Assembly (NCBI GenBank): GCA_958349075.1
Contig: CATWBR010000153.1
Span: forward strand, 1 to 9,514
Length of the DNA stretch: 9,514 nucleotides
Origin: an uncultured Clostridium sp.
GTDB lineage: Bacteria; Bacillota; Clostridia; Lachnospirales; Lachnospiraceae
Direction: 5' to 3'
Part shown: positions 1 through 6,175 of the stretch, one piece after another
Position numbering within the stretch: the first letter of the stretch is position 1
Layout of the letters: each line of letters starts with the position of its first letter
Translations under genes and position numbers: made by a program
Notes under the pieces: generated by a model
What the model was told of the DNA's origin: nothing
Seen by the model: only the letters and a program-made list of their open reading frames with translations
Database searches by the model: none

Positions 1-96
1 GTATATTATACGTCGGAAATTCATTTAGTGGTGTTAAAAAAAAGTTAAAAGTCGAACGGGATATTGCCGTGACAATAATAAAATATTTTTTAAAGG

Positions 97-125
97 TTGA
101 CATAAACCTGTTCTGCTGTTATAGT
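97..125 (+). promoter_or_regulatory. Sigma-A-type promoter of the ABC-F gene
   Basis: The -35 box TTGACA (97-102) matches the consensus exactly. It is followed by a 17-nt spacer and a -10 box TATAGT (120-125, five of six). Transcription would start near 132, giving a leader of about 450 nt before the ABC-F start codon. A leader that long implies control within the transcript. The A/T-rich stretch at 1-96 could include upstream promoter elements, but I see no gene or clear operator in it. Confidence 0.8.
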
Positions 126-166
126 AGCAATTGTAGTAACTGTTCATAAGGCAGCGTTTTGTGGAG

Positions 167-197
167 CGGTAACAATAGCAGCGCTGAACCGTTACTG
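167..197 (+). other. Possible 5' hairpin in the ABC-F leader RNA
   Basis: CGGTAAC (167-173) can pair with GTTACTG (191-197), seven base pairs including one G-U. The 17-nt loop contains the self-complementary CAGCGCTG. It lies between the predicted transcription start and the first upstream ORF, and may stabilise the 5' end or expose the upstream ribosome-binding site. This is only a weak structural suggestion. Confidence 0.3.
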
Positions 198-226
198 ATA
201 AGATTAGAATGATGGGAGATGGAAGG

Positions 227-250
227 ATGAAGATGTATTCTTGCAGATAA
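227..250 (+). CDS. Upstream leader peptide 1 (MKMYSCR), candidate stalling peptide
   Basis: This is a seven-codon ORF (MKMYSCR, stop TAA 248-250) in the leader of the ABC-F gene. GGGAG (214-218) lies upstream of ATG 227. AAGGA (223-227) sits 5 nt before the in-frame ATG at 233, which would give MYSCR. An earlier in-frame ATG at 209 would give MMGDGRMKMYSCR but has no clear Shine-Dalgarno. The Tyr, Ser and Cys codons and the next base form TATTCTTGCA (236-245). The same 10 bases recur in the 3' arm of the terminator at 519-528, and they are complementary to 319-328. A ribosome paused near the stop codon would cover this segment. Short uORFs upstream of ABC-F and erm-type genes are known drug-sensing leader peptides. 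Translation of this one is inferred. Confidence 0.55.
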   Translation: MKMYSCR

Positions 251-387
251 TGAATTTAATAGACGGCATGAAGAGCGTTCAGATACCGGGGCATATGTAT
301 CTGTCTGTTTTCGTGCGATGCAAGAATATGAAGTTACAGTTCTTAGCCGGACTGTGGCGGTATGAATCCTCTCATCTCAGAATTTGA
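250..387 (+). CDS. Upstream ORF 2 (45 codons), possibly translation-coupled to leader peptide 1
   Basis: The stop codon of leader peptide 1 overlaps this start as TAATG (248-252), an arrangement typical of termination-reinitiation. The ORF runs 45 codons to TGA 385-387. It also contains an in-frame ATG at 268 with a weak upstream purine stretch. I recognise no protein family, and the peptide is probably a by-product of regulation. Its codons run through segment 317-329, the antiterminator strand described in a separate entry. Ribosomes translating it would keep that strand unfolded. There is no independent evidence of coding. Confidence 0.3.
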   Translation: MNLIDGMKSVQIPGHMYLSVFVRCKNMKLQFLAGLWRYESSHLRI

Positions 388-468
388 TAGAAGTACGGTT
401 TCCTTCGGAGTGTCTCCGGATGGAATGCTGTGCTGTCCGCTGCCCGCGGCGTTTGACGCAGGGCGGTT

Positions 469-489
469 ACCGGCAGGACTCCAGCCGGT
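469..489 (+). other. Stable leader hairpin between attenuator segments 2 and 3
   Basis: ACCGGC (469-474) pairs with GCCGGT (484-489). Inside it, after an A-A mismatch, GG (476-477) can pair with CC (481-482). The hairpin lies in the loop that would form if segment 2 paired with segment 4, so it would shorten the effective distance between those strands. It has no T-tract and is not itself a terminator. Confidence 0.4.
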
Positions 490-506
490 GTTCGGAAATG
501 GGATAC

Positions 507-536
507 AGGATGCAGGAATATTCTTGCATCCTTTTT
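507..536 (+). terminator. Intrinsic terminator (attenuator) upstream of the ABC-F gene
   Basis: AGGATGCAGG (507-516) pairs with CTTGCATCCT (523-532) to form a 10-bp stem with one G-U pair and the loop AATATT. Five T residues (532-536) follow, then a second T-run at 544-550. It ends about 48 nt before the ABC-F start codon, inside the transcribed leader. It would therefore stop basal transcription short of the gene unless antitermination occurs. Confidence 0.8.
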
Positions 537-583
537 CAATGCATTTTTTTAGAATGCAGGTTCCGAAACGGAGGGATGAAAGA

Positions 584-2086
584 ATGGCACAAATACAGGT
601 GAATCATTTAACATTTTATTATGAAGGAAGCGGTGAGGAGATATTTAGCGATGTTTCCTTTGCAGTTGATACGGACTGGAAACTGGGATTTACGGGGCGG
701 AACGGGAGAGGTAAAACAACGTTCTTAAATCTTTTAATGGGGAAATATGAGTACCGCGGGACGATTTTGTCCCCTGCGGAATTTGAGTATTTTCCATTTC
801 CGGTGGAGGATAAGACCAGGCTCACGGTGGAGCTTGTGGAGGAGATTTATCCGGACTGTGAGCTGTGGAGGCTTATGAGGGAGCTGAATCTGATGGAGAT
901 GGATCCGGAGGTACTCTACCGTCCTTTTGACACATTAAGCAACGGTGAACAGACCAGGGTAATGCTGGCCGTGCTCTTTCTGAAAGAACACAGCTTTCTG
1001 CTGATCGACGAGCCGACCAACCATTTGGACATGGATGCCAGGCAGGCGGTGAGCCGCTACCTGAATAAAAAAACGGGTTTTATCCTGGTGTCCCACGACA
1101 GGGTGTTTATGGACGGGTGCATTGATCACATCCTGTCACTGAACCGAAATACGATCGAGGTGGTACAGGGGAATTTCAGCAGCTGGTATGAGAATAAAAA
1201 GCGTAGGGATGAGTCTGAGGCCCAGGAAAACACCAGGCTTAAGAAAGAAATCGGGCGGCTTAAAGAGGCGGCAAAGCAGACGGAGCGGTGGTCCGATGAT
1301 GTGGAAAAAACAAAAAGGGGAACAAGGACCGGGGGGCTCAGACCCGACCGCGGCTATATCGGCCACAAGGCGGCCAAAATGATGAAACGATCCAAGAACA
1401 CTGAACACAGGATGGAAAATGCGGCCTCCGAAAAAGAGAAGCTTTTGAAGGATGTGGAAACTGCAAAAAGTCTGAAAATCGTTCCCCTGCGCCACCATAA
1501 ACAGGTTCTTGTGACAATGGAGGACGTCTCTCTGGGGTATCCTCAGCGCGATAAACCGGTTTGTGAGCATCTGTCCCTGGAAATCTGCGAGGGGGACAGG
1601 GCTGTCCTGGACGGAAGAAACGGGTCGGGGAAATCGACGGTTATCAAAGCCATACTGGGAAGTGATGACGCTCCCGATGTGCGTTCCGGACGGATAGAGA
1701 CGGCCTCAGGGCTGATCATATCCTATGTGGCCCAGGATACATCCTGGCTGATGGGCAGTATCGACGGTTTTACCGACCGATATGGACTGGATGCCACGCT
1801 CTTTAGGGCCATTCTGCGGAAACTGGACTTCTCCAGGACACATTTTGAGAAGGAGATGCAGTATTACAGCGAGGGACAGAAAAAGAAGGTTCTGCTTGCA
1901 AAGAGTCTCTGCGAGCAGGCTCATCTTTACATCTGGGATGAACCGCTTAACTTTATCGACGTGTTTTCCAGAATGCAGATCGAGGAGCTTATCATGTCAT
2001 ACGGCCTGACCATGATTTTTGTCGAGCACGACAGGGCATTTACGGAGAAGGTTGCAACAAAACGGATCAATCTGTATAATACCTGA
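584..2086 (+). CDS. Lsa-like ABC-F ribosomal protection protein
   Basis: The product is a 500-aa cytosolic protein with two ABC ATPase domains and no membrane segment. Family members bind the ribosomal E site and displace 50S-targeting drugs. Domain 1 has Walker A GRNGRGKT (38-45), signature LSNGEQ (118-123), Walker B with catalytic E143, NHLD (146-149) and switch H171. A charged interdomain linker (about 200-305) would carry the antibiotic-resistance loop. Domain 2 has Walker A GRNGSGKS (344-351), YSEGQ (428-432), Walker B LYIWDEP (448-454, E453) and H482. The YYSEGQKKK and YIWDEPLNFID motifs and the length are typical of the Lsa group, which confers lincosamide, streptogramin A and pleuromutilin resistance. 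The exact drug spectrum cannot be read from sequence. ATG 584 is chosen because GGAGGG (570-575) lies 8 nt upstream and the family N-terminus begins there. Expression is probably controlled by the leader attenuator. Confidence 0.93.
   Translation: MAQIQVNHLTFYYEGSGEEIFSDVSFAVDTDWKLGFTGRNGRGKTTFLNLLMGKYEYRGTILSPAEFEYFPFPVEDKTRLTVELVEEIYPDCELWRLMRELNLMEMDPEVLYRPFDTLSNGEQTRVMLAVLFLKEHSFLLIDEPTNHLDMDARQAVSRYLNKKTGFILVSHDRVFMDGCIDHILSLNRNTIEVVQGNFSSWYENKKRRDESEAQENTRLKKEIGRLKEAAKQTERWSDDVEKTKRGTRTGGLRPDRGYIGHKAAKMMKRSKNTEHRMENAASEKEKLLKDVETAKSLKIVPLRHHKQVLVTMEDVSLGYPQRDKPVCEHLSLEICEGDRAVLDGRNGSGKSTVIKAILGSDDAPDVRSGRIETASGLIISYVAQDTSWLMGSIDGFTDRYGLDATLFRAILRKLDFSRTHFEKEMQYYSEGQKKKVLLAKSLCEQAHLYIWDEPLNFIDVFSRMQIEELIMSYGLTMIFVEHDRAFTEKVATKRINLYNT
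2052..2080 (+). promoter_or_regulatory. Possible internal promoter for the glycosyltransferase and two-component genes
   Basis: TTGCAA (2052-2057, four of six), a 17-nt spacer and a perfect TATAAT (2075-2080) lie within the last codons of the ABC-F gene. A start near 2087 would drive the glycosyltransferase, response regulator and kinase independently of the attenuated ABC-F transcript. The -35 is weak and the position inside a coding region lowers confidence. Confidence 0.45.
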
Positions 2087-2149
2087 TAGGAAAGACATCA
2101 GGAGCAGACAGCAAAAAATTTAATGCATCATGAAGTGAGGTATTTTGAT

Positions 2150-3388
2150 ATGACAGAGGGAAAGAAGCTTTTCTACGGCTTAAGCCTGCTGGGATTTATA
2201 GTTTCATTTATACTGATTTTGAAGACAAACGGGGAGGTGTTTCGTTCTTTCTTTTACTATGGACATGATTACTTTATGGACTTTTTTAATCATATCTGGT
2301 ATGTGAGGGATCGGATCCATGTGTATGACACAAGTATTTATGCCAGCTTTCCGCCCCTTGCCTATATCCTTTACTATTTTCTGGGGAAATTTATTCCGGC
2401 CAGCGCCATTGAAGGGCCGGGAAACCGGGCGGTGAGGGATAACTTGTTCGGACTGAATCTGTATGTGGCTTATACGGCGATCCTGGTAGTGCTTCTCATC
2501 CTTCTGGTTCAGTATTTTTTGAGAGAGAAGCGCCGGGGAGAACAGTGCTTTCTGATGATGATTATACTGTTGTCGGCTCCGTTTATCGGTCTATATGAGA
2601 GGGGGAATTCGGCGTTTATCGTGCTGATCCTGTTGTTTGCATTCACCGCGTTTAAGGACTCCGGGGAGGCATGGAAGAGGGAGGCGGCGCTCATTCTCCT
2701 GGCCGTGGCCGCCGGACTGAAACTTTATCCGGCCGTCTTCGGGCTCCTGTATCTTCAGGAAGGAAGATGGAAGGAAGCTGTGAGGCTTACGCTTTACGGA
2801 CTGTTTCTCGTATTCTTCCCCTTCGTATTTTTCGGAGGGTTTGGGAAAATTCCGGTGCTACTTTATAATTTCAAAGCGATCAGCAGCGAGATTGTGCTGG
2901 GCGATCTGAGGAGCGCCACCTATGCAACGGTCTGGATCGGCCAGAAATTAAGCATTTCTATGCCGATCCTCCTGGCGGCCGGGAGAGCGGTTTCCGTCCT
3001 TTTCTTCCTGTTGTCCTGCGGCTGTGTACTGCTTCAGAAAGAACTTTGGAAAAAGATGGTGCTCTTGTCGGGAATCATGATTTTCTTCCCCGTATGGAGC
3101 GGAGCTTATACGATTATTTATATGACGCTTCCTCTGGTGCTGTTTTTGAGGGACAGCAGGAGTACGGGCAGAGGCGGGACAGGGCTCACTGCCATACTGT
3201 ATCAGGTGTTTTTCGCCTGCATCTTTACGATGCTTTTATGGAATACACAGGGGCTGGAAAATTTCTTTAACTCGGATTTTTCATATTCGATCAGGGCCAT
3301 TGGCTGCTGGGGCCTGGTGCTCACGGTGATGGCGGAAACGATAGCCGGGAAGTTATTCGGAAAGGAAAGAAAATGTACAGGATTCTGA
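2150..3388 (+). CDS. GT87-type (DUF2029) polytopic membrane glycosyltransferase
   Basis: This is a 412-aa integral membrane protein with about ten hydrophobic segments. They lie near residues 7-25, 101-124, 133-149, 155-168, 178-202, 212-231, 281-305, 312-343 (probably two), 359-375 and 383-403. The first outward-facing loop carries acidic residues in GHDYFMDF (D40, D44), where GT-C enzymes keep their catalytic Asp. A PPLAYIL motif follows near 68-74, then an ERGN motif (150-153) and a GLKLYP motif (K181, P184). These fit the GT87 family, which transfers sugars from polyprenyl-phosphate donors outside the membrane. Donor and acceptor are unknown. I chose ATG 2150 because GAGG (2137-2140) lies 9 nt upstream; the in-frame ATG 2123 has no well-placed Shine-Dalgarno. 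Its end overlaps the regulator gene by 16 nt, which suggests co-translation and a link to envelope stress. Confidence 0.75.
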   Translation: MTEGKKLFYGLSLLGFIVSFILILKTNGEVFRSFFYYGHDYFMDFFNHIWYVRDRIHVYDTSIYASFPPLAYILYYFLGKFIPASAIEGPGNRAVRDNLFGLNLYVAYTAILVVLLILLVQYFLREKRRGEQCFLMMIILLSAPFIGLYERGNSAFIVLILLFAFTAFKDSGEAWKREAALILLAVAAGLKLYPAVFGLLYLQEGRWKEAVRLTLYGLFLVFFPFVFFGGFGKIPVLLYNFKAISSEIVLGDLRSATYATVWIGQKLSISMPILLAAGRAVSVLFFLLSCGCVLLQKELWKKMVLLSGIMIFFPVWSGAYTIIYMTLPLVLFLRDSRSTGRGGTGLTAILYQVFFACIFTMLLWNTQGLENFFNSDFSYSIRAIGCWGLVLTVMAETIAGKLFGKERKCTGF

Positions 3389-4044
3389 TAGTTGAGGATG
3401 ATCCGGTGATTGCGGCGGCGCTCCGGAAACACCTGGGCGCCTGGGGATGGGATGCCGGGATTGTGGAAAATTTTGATAATGTGCTGGGCGAGTTTACCGC
3501 ATTTAACCCGCAGTTAGTACTCCTGGATATCTCACTGCCGTTTTTCAACGGTTTCCATTGGTGCAGCCAGATTCGGGCGGTCTCAAGGGTGCCGGTCATC
3601 TTCATCTCTTCCGCTTCAGACAATTTAAATATCGTGATGGCAATGAATATGGGAGGCGACGATTTTATTGCAAAACCGTTCGACCTCACGGTACTGACGG
3701 CCAAGGTGCAGGCCCTGCTCCGCAGGACCTATGAATTTGCCGGACAGAGCCGCCTCATCGAACACAGAGGGGCGGTCTTTAACTGTGATGACGGAACGCT
3801 CACATATAACGGGGAAAAGGTTGAGTTTACTAAAAATGAGCACAGAATCCTGCAGGTCCTGCTGGAACACAGGGGAAAGATTGTGAGCAGGGACGCGTTG
3901 ATGACACGGCTGTGGGAGTCGGACAGTTATGTGGACGACAATACTCTGACCGTCAATGTCACCAGGCTCAGAAAAAAACTGGAGCAGGCGGGGCTGTCTG
4001 AATTTATTATGACTAAGAAGGGAAGCGGGTACTTGATCGGCTGA
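3373..4044 (+). CDS. BceR-type OmpR/PhoB-family response regulator
   Basis: The 223-aa regulator has an N-terminal receiver domain (about 1-118). Its acidic pocket is E8, D9 and D10, the predicted phospho-acceptor is D52 in VLLDISLP, the switch residue is S80, and the conserved lysine is K101 in KPF. A C-terminal winged helix (about 128-223) contains a recognition helix around DDNTLTVNVTRLRKKL and ends in KKGSGYLIG. This layout is typical of BceR/GraR/VirR regulators paired with peptide-antibiotic ABC transporters. AAGGA (3362-3366) lies 6 nt before ATG 3373. The start falls within the last codons of the glycosyltransferase gene. Likely targets are the palindrome at 5303-5320 and the bceA promoter. 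Confidence 0.92.
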   Translation: MYRILIVEDDPVIAAALRKHLGAWGWDAGIVENFDNVLGEFTAFNPQLVLLDISLPFFNGFHWCSQIRAVSRVPVIFISSASDNLNIVMAMNMGGDDFIAKPFDLTVLTAKVQALLRRTYEFAGQSRLIEHRGAVFNCDDGTLTYNGEKVEFTKNEHRILQVLLEHRGKIVSRDALMTRLWESDSYVDDNTLTVNVTRLRKKLEQAGLSEFIMTKKGSGYLIG

Positions 4045-4106
4045 TGTGCCGTAAGAACGCGGCATTGCATTGATTTCGCGTACCGTGGACAGGCAGGGGG
4101 AGGAGC

Positions 4107-5285
4107 ATGGGCGGGAATATGGAAAGCAGGGATATGGAAAGCAGGAATATGGACAGTCAGAGAAAAGGGACGGCGGGAACGGAGAAAGCCGCAGAGATAA
4201 AAACAGCAGTCAATACAGAAAGAATGGATCAGGAGAATGAGATGAGAAAAATTACGCGCATGGAACTCATCCGTATCTATCTTGCGCAGTTTAAGGGGCC
4301 GTTTGGCCTCTTTTTGCTTTTTTGCGGGATATTCGGAGCCGTATTTTACCTTTACCGCCTTCCGGTGGAGGCCGTGCTGTACGGGTTGGCTCTCTGCAGC
4401 GTTTTGAGTCTCATCATTGTCGTAATAAACTACAGGAGATTTGCAAAAGAGTACAGAATGTTGGAGCGGATACTGAGTGAACTGTGGACGGAGCCGGCCG
4501 GTTTTTATCTGGAGGAGCTTCCTGCGGCGCATTCCGTAAGGGAAAAAGAATATCAGCGGCTGATATTTATGCTGTGTGAAAAGATGAAGCGGATGAATGG
4601 GGAGTTTGAGTCGGCGAAGGGCGATATGACGGATTATTATACGATGTGGGTCCACCAGATAAAAACACCGATCTCGGCCATGCGGCTCCTGCTCCAGACG
4701 GGAGAGGAGGGAGAGGAAGAGATGGCCCGCAAGGACGGAGAGCTGGCCGAGCAGTTATTCAAGATAGAAGAATACGTCAACATGGTGCTTCAGTATCTGA
4801 GGCTGGACGGCGGGAGCGATCTGATCCTTAACATGTGCAGCCTGGATGATATTGTCCGCCAGGCAGTGCGCAAGTATGCGGGAATGTTTGTAAGAAGGCG
4901 TCTGTCCCTTTCCTATGAGCCTCTGGACTGTCGGGTGCTGACGGATGAAAAATGGCTTGTTTTCGTGATAGAGCAGATTTTATCCAATGCCATAAAGTAC
5001 ACAAGACAGGGCGGTATCTCCATTTATATGGAGGAAGGGGAGAATAAGACCCTGGTCATCAGCGATACCGGCATCGGAATTGCACCGGAGGATCAGCCCA
5101 GGATATTCGAAAAGGGTTTCACCGGGTATAACGGACACAGCGACAAAAAATCAACGGGAATCGGCCTTTATTTATGCAGCAGGATTTTAAACAGGCTGTC
5201 GCATACGGTTTCGGTGGAGTCGGAGCCGGGAAAGGGGACCAGGATTCGTATCAATCTCGATACGGTCCGGATTGAAGTGGAGTAG
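4107..5285 (+). CDS. BceS-type intramembrane-sensing histidine kinase
   Basis: The predicted membrane kinase is 392 aa. Two transmembrane helices (about 66-83 and 87-107) are separated by only a few residues, so there is no extracellular sensor domain, as in BceS-like kinases that sense through their transporter. The kinase core has the H-box WVHQIKTPIS (phospho-acceptor H183), N294 in the N-box, DTGIGI (320-325), an F-box near FEKGFTG and STGIGLYL (349-356). The start is uncertain. ATG 4107 has a purine-rich region (4096-4105) placed very close to it. The in-frame ATG 4242 has AGGAG (4231-4235) at 6 nt and would give a 347-aa protein nearer the usual BceS length. The extra 45 residues are hydrophilic and begin with three five-residue repeats. 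The gene follows the regulator by 62 nt. Confidence 0.9.
   Translation: MGGNMESRDMESRNMDSQRKGTAGTEKAAEIKTAVNTERMDQENEMRKITRMELIRIYLAQFKGPFGLFLLFCGIFGAVFYLYRLPVEAVLYGLALCSVLSLIIVVINYRRFAKEYRMLERILSELWTEPAGFYLEELPAAHSVREKEYQRLIFMLCEKMKRMNGEFESAKGDMTDYYTMWVHQIKTPISAMRLLLQTGEEGEEEMARKDGELAEQLFKIEEYVNMVLQYLRLDGGSDLILNMCSLDDIVRQAVRKYAGMFVRRRLSLSYEPLDCRVLTDEKWLVFVIEQILSNAIKYTRQGGISIYMEEGENKTLVISDTGIGIAPEDQPRIFEKGFTGYNGHSDKKSTGIGLYLCSRILNRLSHTVSVESEPGKGTRIRINLDTVRIEVE
4116..4160 (+). repeat. Three 15-nt tandem repeats at the kinase 5' end
   Basis: Three consecutive 15-nt units (4116-4130, 4131-4145, 4146-4160) encode NMESR, DMESR and NMDSQ. The first two differ by a single base, while the third is diverged. 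They keep the kinase reading frame and each contains an ATG. They fall in the optional N-terminal tail upstream of the alternative start at 4242. Confidence 0.7.
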
Positions 5286-5302
5286 GAATCATCAGAGGAA
5301 AA

Positions 5303-5320
5303 CCTTACATAATTGTAAGG
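5303..5320 (+). promoter_or_regulatory. Predicted BceR-type operator upstream of bceA
   Basis: CCTTACA-TAAT-TGTAAGG is a perfect 7-4-7 palindrome in the 125-bp gap between the kinase and ATPase genes. Its core fits the TnACA-N4-TGTAA pattern described for BceR-type regulators. A TGTAAG half-site recurs at 5334-5339, exactly 20 bp from the same half-site in the palindrome (5314-5319) and therefore on the same DNA face. The adjacent regulator is the obvious candidate to bind here. Confidence 0.8.
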
Positions 5321-5349
5321 AAGCGGGGCAAAATGTAAGCCCAATCGAT

Positions 5350-5378
5350 GGCAGGACGCCGGATGCTTTTTGTATAAT
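5350..5378 (+). promoter_or_regulatory. Activator-dependent promoter of the bceAB operon
   Basis: A perfect -10 TATAAT (5373-5378) has no recognisable -35: the expected position (5350-5355) reads GGCAGG. The operator half-site ends about 10 bp upstream of that position and the full palindrome about 30 bp upstream. A good -10, an absent -35 and an upstream operator are what one expects when a phosphorylated regulator recruits RNA polymerase. Transcription would start near 5385, leaving a short untranslated leader. Confidence 0.7.
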
Positions 5379-5410
5379 GTTGGTATCCCGAAAAAAGGAG
5401 GAACAATCAA

Positions 5411-6175
5411 ATGGCTGTTTTGGAAGTACAGCATTTAAAAAAAGTATATACAACAAGGTTCGGTGGAAACAGGGTGCAGGCGCTCTCGGATGTGAATTTT
5501 ACGGTAGAGCAGGGGGAGTATGTGGCCATAATGGGCGAGTCTGGCTCGGGAAAAACGACGTTACTGAACATTCTGGCATCCCTTGACAGACCCACGGAGG
5601 GAAAAGTGCTTCTGGAGGGCAGGGACATGGCGGGTATCCGGGAAAAGGATATTGCCGCGTTCAGAAGGGATCACCTGGGCTTTGTATTCCAGGACTTTAA
5701 CCTGCTCGACACATTTTCGGTAAGGGACAATATCTTTCTGCCCCTGGTGCTAGCGGGAACGCCCCACAGGGAGATGGAACTCAGGCTGGAACCGCTGGCC
5801 GCAAAGCTTGAGATTGACGGGATCCTGGATAAGTATCCCTATGAGATTTCGGGAGGACAGAAACAGAGAACTGCCGCGGCCCGGGCAATGATTACAAAAC
5901 CTCAGCTCCTTTTGGCGGATGAGCCGACCGGCGCTCTGGATTCCAGGGCGGCCGACGGTCTTCTGAGGATATTCAACAGGGTGAACGACGAGGGGCAGAC
6001 CATTCTGATGGTTACGCACAGTGTAAAGGCGGCCAGCCATGCGGGGCGGGTTCTCTTCATTAAAGATGGGGAAGTATTCCACCAGATATACAGAGGAAGA
6101 AAGACAAATGAGGAACTGTACCAGAATATAGCGGATACGCTTACGGTAATTTCGACAGGCGGTGAGAGAAAATGA
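5411..6175 (+). CDS. BceA-type ABC transporter ATP-binding protein
   Basis: The 254-aa cytosolic ATPase belongs to the MacB/LolD/BceA branch. It has Walker A GESGSGKT (42-49), Q-loop Q94 in FVFQDFNLLD, signature SGGQ (147-150), Walker B LLLADE (166-171, catalytic E171), the D-loop GALDS and switch H203. It would power the BceB-type permease, and the pair would remove or detoxify cell-wall-active peptide antibiotics and signal to the BceS-type kinase. GGAGG (5397-5401) lies 9 nt before the start. The stop overlaps the permease start as ATGA. The C-terminal tail after residue 225, with a KTNEELYQNI stretch, is usual for this group. Transcription is expected from the operator-controlled promoter just upstream. 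Confidence 0.95.
   Translation: MAVLEVQHLKKVYTTRFGGNRVQALSDVNFTVEQGEYVAIMGESGSGKTTLLNILASLDRPTEGKVLLEGRDMAGIREKDIAAFRRDHLGFVFQDFNLLDTFSVRDNIFLPLVLAGTPHREMELRLEPLAAKLEIDGILDKYPYEISGGQKQRTAAARAMITKPQLLLADEPTGALDSRAADGLLRIFNRVNDEGQTILMVTHSVKAASHAGRVLFIKDGEVFHQIYRGRKTNEELYQNIADTLTVISTGGERK

Larger units (their letters stand above)
236..530 (+). promoter_or_regulatory. Four-segment transcription attenuator in the ABC-F leader
   Basis: Segment 1 is TATTCTTGCA (236-245). Segment 2 is GATGCAAGAATAT (317-329). Segment 3 is GATGCAGGAATAT (509-521), the 5' arm of the terminator. Segment 4 is ATATTCTTGCATC (518-530), the 3' arm. Segments 1 and 2 pair over 10 bp, plus two G-U pairs. Segments 2 and 4 are perfectly complementary over 13 bp. 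Segments 3 and 4 form the terminator. Segment 2 is therefore a near copy of segment 3 (12 of 13), and segment 1 repeats the core of segment 4. Because segment 1 lies in leader peptide 1, a stalled ribosome there would free segment 2 to capture segment 4 and abolish termination. The complementarities are seen directly; the switch is inferred by analogy with known ABC-F and erm leaders. Confidence 0.75.

Noticed and set aside
362..583. In-frame N-terminal extension of the ABC-F protein by 74 residues
   Set aside because: It has no good Shine-Dalgarno, runs through the intrinsic terminator and its T-runs, and does not look like an ABC-F N-terminus. The start at 584 has a well-placed GGAGGG and the expected family beginning.
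1136..1570. Minus-strand ORF of 144 codons opposite the ABC-F gene
   Set aside because: It is a shadow of a clearly conserved coding frame, with no family features and no ribosome-binding site worth noting.
2082..2102. Hairpin CCTGAT-N9-ATCAGG at the ABC-F stop codon as a terminator
   Set aside because: It is only a 6-bp, A/T-containing stem followed by GAGCAG with no T-tract.
2123..2149. Upstream start ATG 2123 for the glycosyltransferase
   Set aside because: The nearest AGGAG is about 18 nt away, whereas ATG 2150 has GAGG at 9 nt. The nine extra residues add nothing recognisable. It remains possible.
4047..4064. TGCCG-N8-CGGCA hairpin between the regulator and kinase genes
   Set aside because: It has a 5-bp stem with no T-run, so it is not a terminator. 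It might slow translation or processing, but nothing supports that.
3927..4655. Minus-strand ORF of 242 codons opposite the regulator-kinase junction
   Set aside because: It spans two genes with clear motifs on the plus strand, and its composition is low-complexity His/Pro/Phe, typical of an antisense shadow.
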